Origin: Saprospiraceae bacterium
GTDB lineage: Bacteria; Bacteroidota; Bacteroidia; Chitinophagales; Saprospiraceae
Length of the DNA stretch: 58,279 nucleotides
Assembly: GCA_016710625.1 (NCBI GenBank)
Contig: JADJVK010000021.1
Location: forward strand, 1 to 58,279
Direction of reading: 5' to 3'
The notes beneath the pieces are model-generated. The model saw nothing but the letters and a program-made list of their open reading frames with translations. It was not told the origin of the DNA and searched no databases. The translations under genes were made by a program, and so were the position numbers. Shown piece after piece: positions 55,191 to 58,279 of this stretch; the stretch's first letter is position 1; each line of letters begins with the position of its first letter.

Positions 55191-55621
55191 ATGGCAAGAA
55201 ATTATTATATATCAAAAGAAAAAATAACCGGAGACAAAGGACTAAAGGGAGTAATCCATAAAATAACTCAAGAAGAGTGGGAAACGGCAGTAGATGCAAA
55301 TCCTTATTGGTCTTGGTTTTATGATACAGATGAGGGTCAAAAGACTTTTGAATTTAGAAAAAAATTATGTGAAGAAGATGGTGTTATTTTAGAGAAGACC
55401 AAAAGTATCATAAGTGCTGATTATGATAAAAAAAAGATACCATAAGTTTATAGTTGTATTTAGAACTGAACTTGGCTATATTGCATTATCATCATTGGAC
55501 AAAACAGACAAAAAAATATATGCAAGAGTTATATAAATTATCTCAAGCCATACCTGGAGCAATGCTCTTAAGAGGATATACAAAAGTAGTTACACAAGAG
55601 GATATAGATCAATTGAAATAA
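55191..55621 (+). pseudogene. Hypothetical protein with two frameshifts
   Basis: The open frame 55191-55445 encodes 84 residues (MARNYYISKEKITGDKG, ITQEEWETAVDANPYWSWFY) and stops in a run of A bases. One base later the sense continues KKRYHKFIVVFRTELGYIAL and ALSSLDKTDKKIYAR. After a second shift near 55525 it goes on ELYKLSQAIPGAMLLRGYTK to a TAA at 55621. The stitched protein would be about 143 residues, with no signal peptide and no recognised domain; it may be cytosolic. It could also be an intact gene with two sequencing errors. No promoter box noted. Confidence 0.5.
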
Positions 55622-55948
55622 ATAGAATTAAAATAATGGGAATATAGACTAATATGTATATCAGCTTTCTCTAGTTCATGAGTAGTAAATTTACCATCAT
55701 AACTTATATTTACAAGTCAGGAGAATTGTAACCAACATGTTACTGTTCTGAAGAACCTAACGAGTTTTGTATATTTGGTGGAAGATTTTGTGTTAGCAGG
55801 GCAAGTTAAAATTAATTATAAGCAAATAATCTTGTATTTTTGATAATTAAAAGTTATTCATTTTAATAAAGCTAGAAATAAAAATAGTATTTTTATCAAA
55901 AATTTATTACAAAATAGATCTTACTTTATTACAAAAAATATTATAAAA
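55622..55948. other. Intergenic region, probable promoter of the propeller protein
   Basis: 327 bases with no gene recognised. TATATTTG at 55770-55777 fits the -7 consensus; a start there would give a leader of about 165 bases. The last 100 bases are almost pure A+T. Confidence 0.3.
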
Positions 55949-57175
55949 ATGAAAAAATTATTACTGTTCACAAGTCTTTTTCTATTGGTATATAATATTC
56001 AATCGCAGACTTTAGATGTTAAATTAGAGAAAATTGGGGATTTAAGTTTTCCATTCGTATGGGCATTAGCAATGGATCCTGATTCTAATTTATATGTAGG
56101 AAATGATGTAGGCAAACTATGGACAAAGCATATTAAAGACACCATTTGGACAGAAGTAACTTCATTGAAAGTTACAAATAATGTTCCGATTAAAGGGGTT
56201 AGTGCATTTTCTAAAAACGATATATGGGTTTGCACATACGGACAAGGTTTATATAATTTTGATGGTACAACTTGGAAAAATTATACTGTAACAAATGCTG
56301 GTTTGCCTACCAATGATTATTATAGAAAAGTAATTAAGGACTATGACTCAAATTATTGGTTTGCTATTTCACCTGGTGGACTATTAAAAAGAGGTAAAGA
56401 TGGAACTTGGACGCATTATAATACTACAAACAGTCCACAAACTTTTGCAAATATAAATTCTTTAATTCTATCAAAAGATAGTTCTATATGGGCATCTAGT
56501 AGTGAAAAGATTTTTAACATTAAGAAAGGTGTATGGACAACTTATAATTTGGAAAAATTATTTAATTATTTTCCAAATGGAACAAATTATTTATATGAAG
56601 ACCAAAATGGAGTTCTTTGGGTATGTGCTGATTACGGTTTATTTACATTTGATAAATTAAAATGGACAGATAGATCAGATATTAGTGATAAAAAAGAAAT
56701 TTCATTAATAAGTATTGATAAAAGCGGAAGTATTTGGTTGCTAGAGTATTTAAAAGGTTTGATCAGATGGAATAATGGTGAGAAACTTAGTTTTTATGCT
56801 AATAGTTCAAATAATATACCTAGCCAAGCCTGGTCAATAATGGTGACATCAGATAATAAGAAATTGATGTTAGGTAATAGGGGAGCCAATCTAATAATTA
56901 TTAATGATGAAAAAATTCCAACTTCTGCCAAAGACATTCAAACTGAAAATATTTCTTTATTTCCAAATCCAAATAGTACAGATATACTATATTTTAATTT
57001 AAAAGAAACTGGAGAAATTAATATTTACAATTCAGTAGGACAAAAAGTTTTAACCCAAAAAATTGAATCCATTGGAAATCAAACAATTTCTGTTGAGAAA
57101 TTGGAATTAGGCACCTATTTCGTGCAAATGGTTGGTAAGGAAAAGATTTATATTGGGAAGATAATCAAGGAATAA
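55949..57175 (+). CDS. Secreted beta-propeller protein with type A T9SS sorting domain
   Basis: 408 residues. Signal peptide (LLLFTSLFLLVYNIQSQ). Repeats of the two-component-regulator-propeller (Reg_prop) type, about 30-320: DIWVCTYGQGLYNFDG, YWFAISPGGLLKRGKDG, GVLWVCADYGLFTFDK and GSIWLLEYLKGLIRWNNG. A C-terminal type A sorting domain, about 335-408: SLFPNPNSTDILYFNL, GEINIYNSVGQKVL, KLELGTYFVQMV and YIGKIIKE. There are no membrane helix or kinase parts, so it is an exported propeller rather than a hybrid sensor kinase. Likely cell-surface or released cargo of T9SS. Confidence 0.88.
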   Translation: MKKLLLFTSLFLLVYNIQSQTLDVKLEKIGDLSFPFVWALAMDPDSNLYVGNDVGKLWTKHIKDTIWTEVTSLKVTNNVPIKGVSAFSKNDIWVCTYGQGLYNFDGTTWKNYTVTNAGLPTNDYYRKVIKDYDSNYWFAISPGGLLKRGKDGTWTHYNTTNSPQTFANINSLILSKDSSIWASSSEKIFNIKKGVWTTYNLEKLFNYFPNGTNYLYEDQNGVLWVCADYGLFTFDKLKWTDRSDISDKKEISLISIDKSGSIWLLEYLKGLIRWNNGEKLSFYANSSNNIPSQAWSIMVTSDNKKLMLGNRGANLIIINDEKIPTSAKDIQTENISLFPNPNSTDILYFNLKETGEINIYNSVGQKVLTQKIESIGNQTISVEKLELGTYFVQMVGKEKIYIGKIIKE

Positions 57176-57227
57176 AACTGGTTGATATAATAATCGATTT
57201 TTTTTCAAAAATAATAGATTATTTTAA

Positions 57228-57805
57228 ATGCAAATTGCAATAAATATTATTTTCATTATATATTTTATAATAATTGTTGGATGCTTACAAAGTAAAAAAA
57301 ATGAAGATACTACAACTAAAATTTTAATTCAAGATTCTTTAGGTATTAGTTTAGAGGTAGTTGAATTAGATCGAGATACTACTTTTAATCAAAAAAACTT
57401 ATCAAATGAAATAATATATTATAGAAATCAAGGTAAAATAAAGAACAATTCAACAAAACCAATTTACTTACTTACTATTATAGATGATTTTATTGAAGAG
57501 AAAAATAGATTTATCTTAATTACACCAAAATTAGTTGGTCATATAAGTTTTGACGAACTAAATCCGTCGAAGTTGCAGCGACTAAATTTAATTCAAAAGA
57601 TAGTTTATCTTGTTATTTCAATTTAAATCATTACTTTGATAGTAAAATAATCGGCTATAATAACCTTACATTAGGATATTTAAAAGAGGATTTTAGGCAA
57701 CTAAAAAGACCGAACGATCAAGATTTTATTTCAAAAATTCAACATTTATCCATTAATATCCAAAAACTAGATTCTGGATTAAAAGTTTATAATGCAGGGG
57801 AATAG
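57228..57805 (+). pseudogene. Small lipoprotein with frameshift
   Basis: The first frame (57228-57626) has a lipoprotein signal ending IIIVGC (Cys near 19) then QSKKNEDTT, a beta-rich middle and LVGHISFDELN. Near 57565 the sense moves by one base to EVAATKFNSKDSLSCYFNL and continues HYFDSKIIGYNNLTLGYLK to a TAG at 57805. The stitched protein would be about 190 residues, likely a membrane-anchored periplasmic or surface protein of unknown function. It lies 52 bases after the propeller gene. Confidence 0.55.
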
Positions 57806-57833
57806 GAATTGCTTCTAAATTATTTTATTAAAA

Positions 57834-58279
57834 TCAAATTACAATTTTTGGTGATTTTAAAATTTCTTTGACTTTTGATAGAGATATATTCGTGATATTG
57901 GCAATCAGTTGCAAAGTAATTCCATTATTAAAAGCATTTAATACTAGCTCAATTGTATTCTTTCGATTCCTTTTCCTTTCTCAATACCTTTCTCAATTCC
58001 TTTCAATCCCCACCTTTTCAATTCCTAAATTATAAGGTAATCTTTCACATCAATAGAAATAGGCATATCATTACTAATTTTAATGGTTAAATCATCTATA
58101 TGTCGGAGGCGAGATAAAATTAACAATTGTTTCATAAATTTGGATAAATCCAAGTTTGAATTTGAAACTTTTTGCAATCGCTCAACCATTAAACGTAAAA
58201 TTTCTTCACTTTGTTCCTTTGGATAGTTGCTTAAAATAGCTAAAAGAACAACTTCTGGAATCTGAGAGCTCAAAATTCT
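57834..58279 (-). pseudogene. 3' part of an Rpn/PDDEXK_2-type nuclease gene, frameshifted, runs off window
   Basis: Minus strand from the window edge: LSSQIPEVVLLAILSNYPK, EILRLMVERLQKVS, KFMKQLLILSRLRHIDDLTI and ISNDMPISIDVKDYLII, which is the helical C-terminal half typical of Rpn-family recombination-promoting nuclease / PD-(D/E)XK 'transposase' proteins. A stop follows at 58025, but in other frames the usual tail continues: GIEKGIEKGKGIER repeats, then IELVLNAFNNGITLQLIANI and SLSKVKEILKSPKIVI ending at 57834. At least two frame changes are therefore present. The catalytic N-terminal part lies outside the window. Confidence 0.65.

Noticed and set aside
57834..58279. Insertion sequence
   Set aside because: No terminal inverted repeats, target duplication or DDE transposase are visible; only the C-terminal part of an Rpn-like nuclease gene is present.

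Overview
The window is A+T-rich DNA from a member of the Bacteroidota, most likely of the gliding, T9SS-bearing groups (Saprospiria, Chitinophagia or Sphingobacteriia-like). The evidence is promoters of the form TTTG-N19..21-TAnnTTTG, a type B (gliding-type) and a type A type IX secretion sorting domain, PorP/SprF and PD40-OmpA proteins, carboxypeptidase-regulatory-like lipoproteins, and an ECF sigma factor paired with a membrane-anchored beta-barrel protein. No rRNA, CRISPR array, prophage or complete insertion sequence was seen. One tRNA (Cys, GCA) is present.

Layout. (1) 1-6.65 kb, accessory and decaying, all on the minus strand: remnants of two related small secreted proteins, a frameshifted FkbM methyltransferase, then an array of five genes that share a near-identical signal-peptide segment (MTWGLGFGQ-like) in front of divergent mature parts. 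Two members are intact (1995-2930, 5682-6647), two are frameshifted (3015-4289, 4485-5401) and one is a stub (1799-1993). (2) 6.8-11.8 kb, surface polysaccharide: Wzx-like flippase, intact FkbM methyltransferase, Wzz-like chain-length protein and Wzy-like polymerase. (3) 11.85-12.5 kb: a VapBC-type toxin-antitoxin pair with its own promoter. (4) 12.5-24.7 kb: an operon of a 2878-residue multi-domain surface protein with a type B T9SS sorting domain, a PorP/SprF protein and an OmpA/PD40 protein. (5) 24.7-27.5 kb: an OmpP1/FadL-like barrel and a Tyr/Asn/Gly-rich secreted protein. (6) 27.8-40.5 kb, housekeeping: proS, tRNA-Cys, a glucosaminidase with LysM repeats, an OMP, dut, clpS-aat, a non-catalytic M16 homologue, tsaB, two ArsR-fold regulators, rpsF-rpsR-rplI, a lytic transglycosylase and ddl. 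(7) 40.6-46.6 kb: two paralogous surface lipoproteins, an ECF sigma factor and a protein that appears to join a cytoplasmic tail, one inner-membrane helix and an outer-membrane barrel. (8) 46.6-55 kb, minus strand: an AddA/UvrD-like helicase, a nuclease-helicase fusion of Dna2 type, a frameshifted mtgA and a diheme cytochrome. (9) 55.2-58.3 kb, accessory again: a broken hypothetical, a beta-propeller protein with a type A T9SS sorting domain, a broken lipoprotein, and the decayed 3' part of an Rpn/PDDEXK_2-type gene running off the window.

Functionally, most of the window concerns the cell envelope: polysaccharide export, T9SS cargo and its outer-membrane partners, peptidoglycan turnover (glucosaminidase, SLT, MtgA, Ddl) and envelope-to-nucleus signalling by an ECF sigma factor. 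Frameshifts are concentrated in the two accessory ends, with one more in mtgA. The 6.8-53 kb backbone, including an uninterrupted 8.6 kb reading frame, is clean. This argues that most frameshifts are real decay rather than uniform sequencing error, although many lie in homopolymer runs and should be confirmed.

The strongest candidates for something not well described are the signal-peptide cassette array at 1.8-6.65 kb and the predicted trans-envelope partner of the ECF sigma factor at 45.3-46.6 kb.
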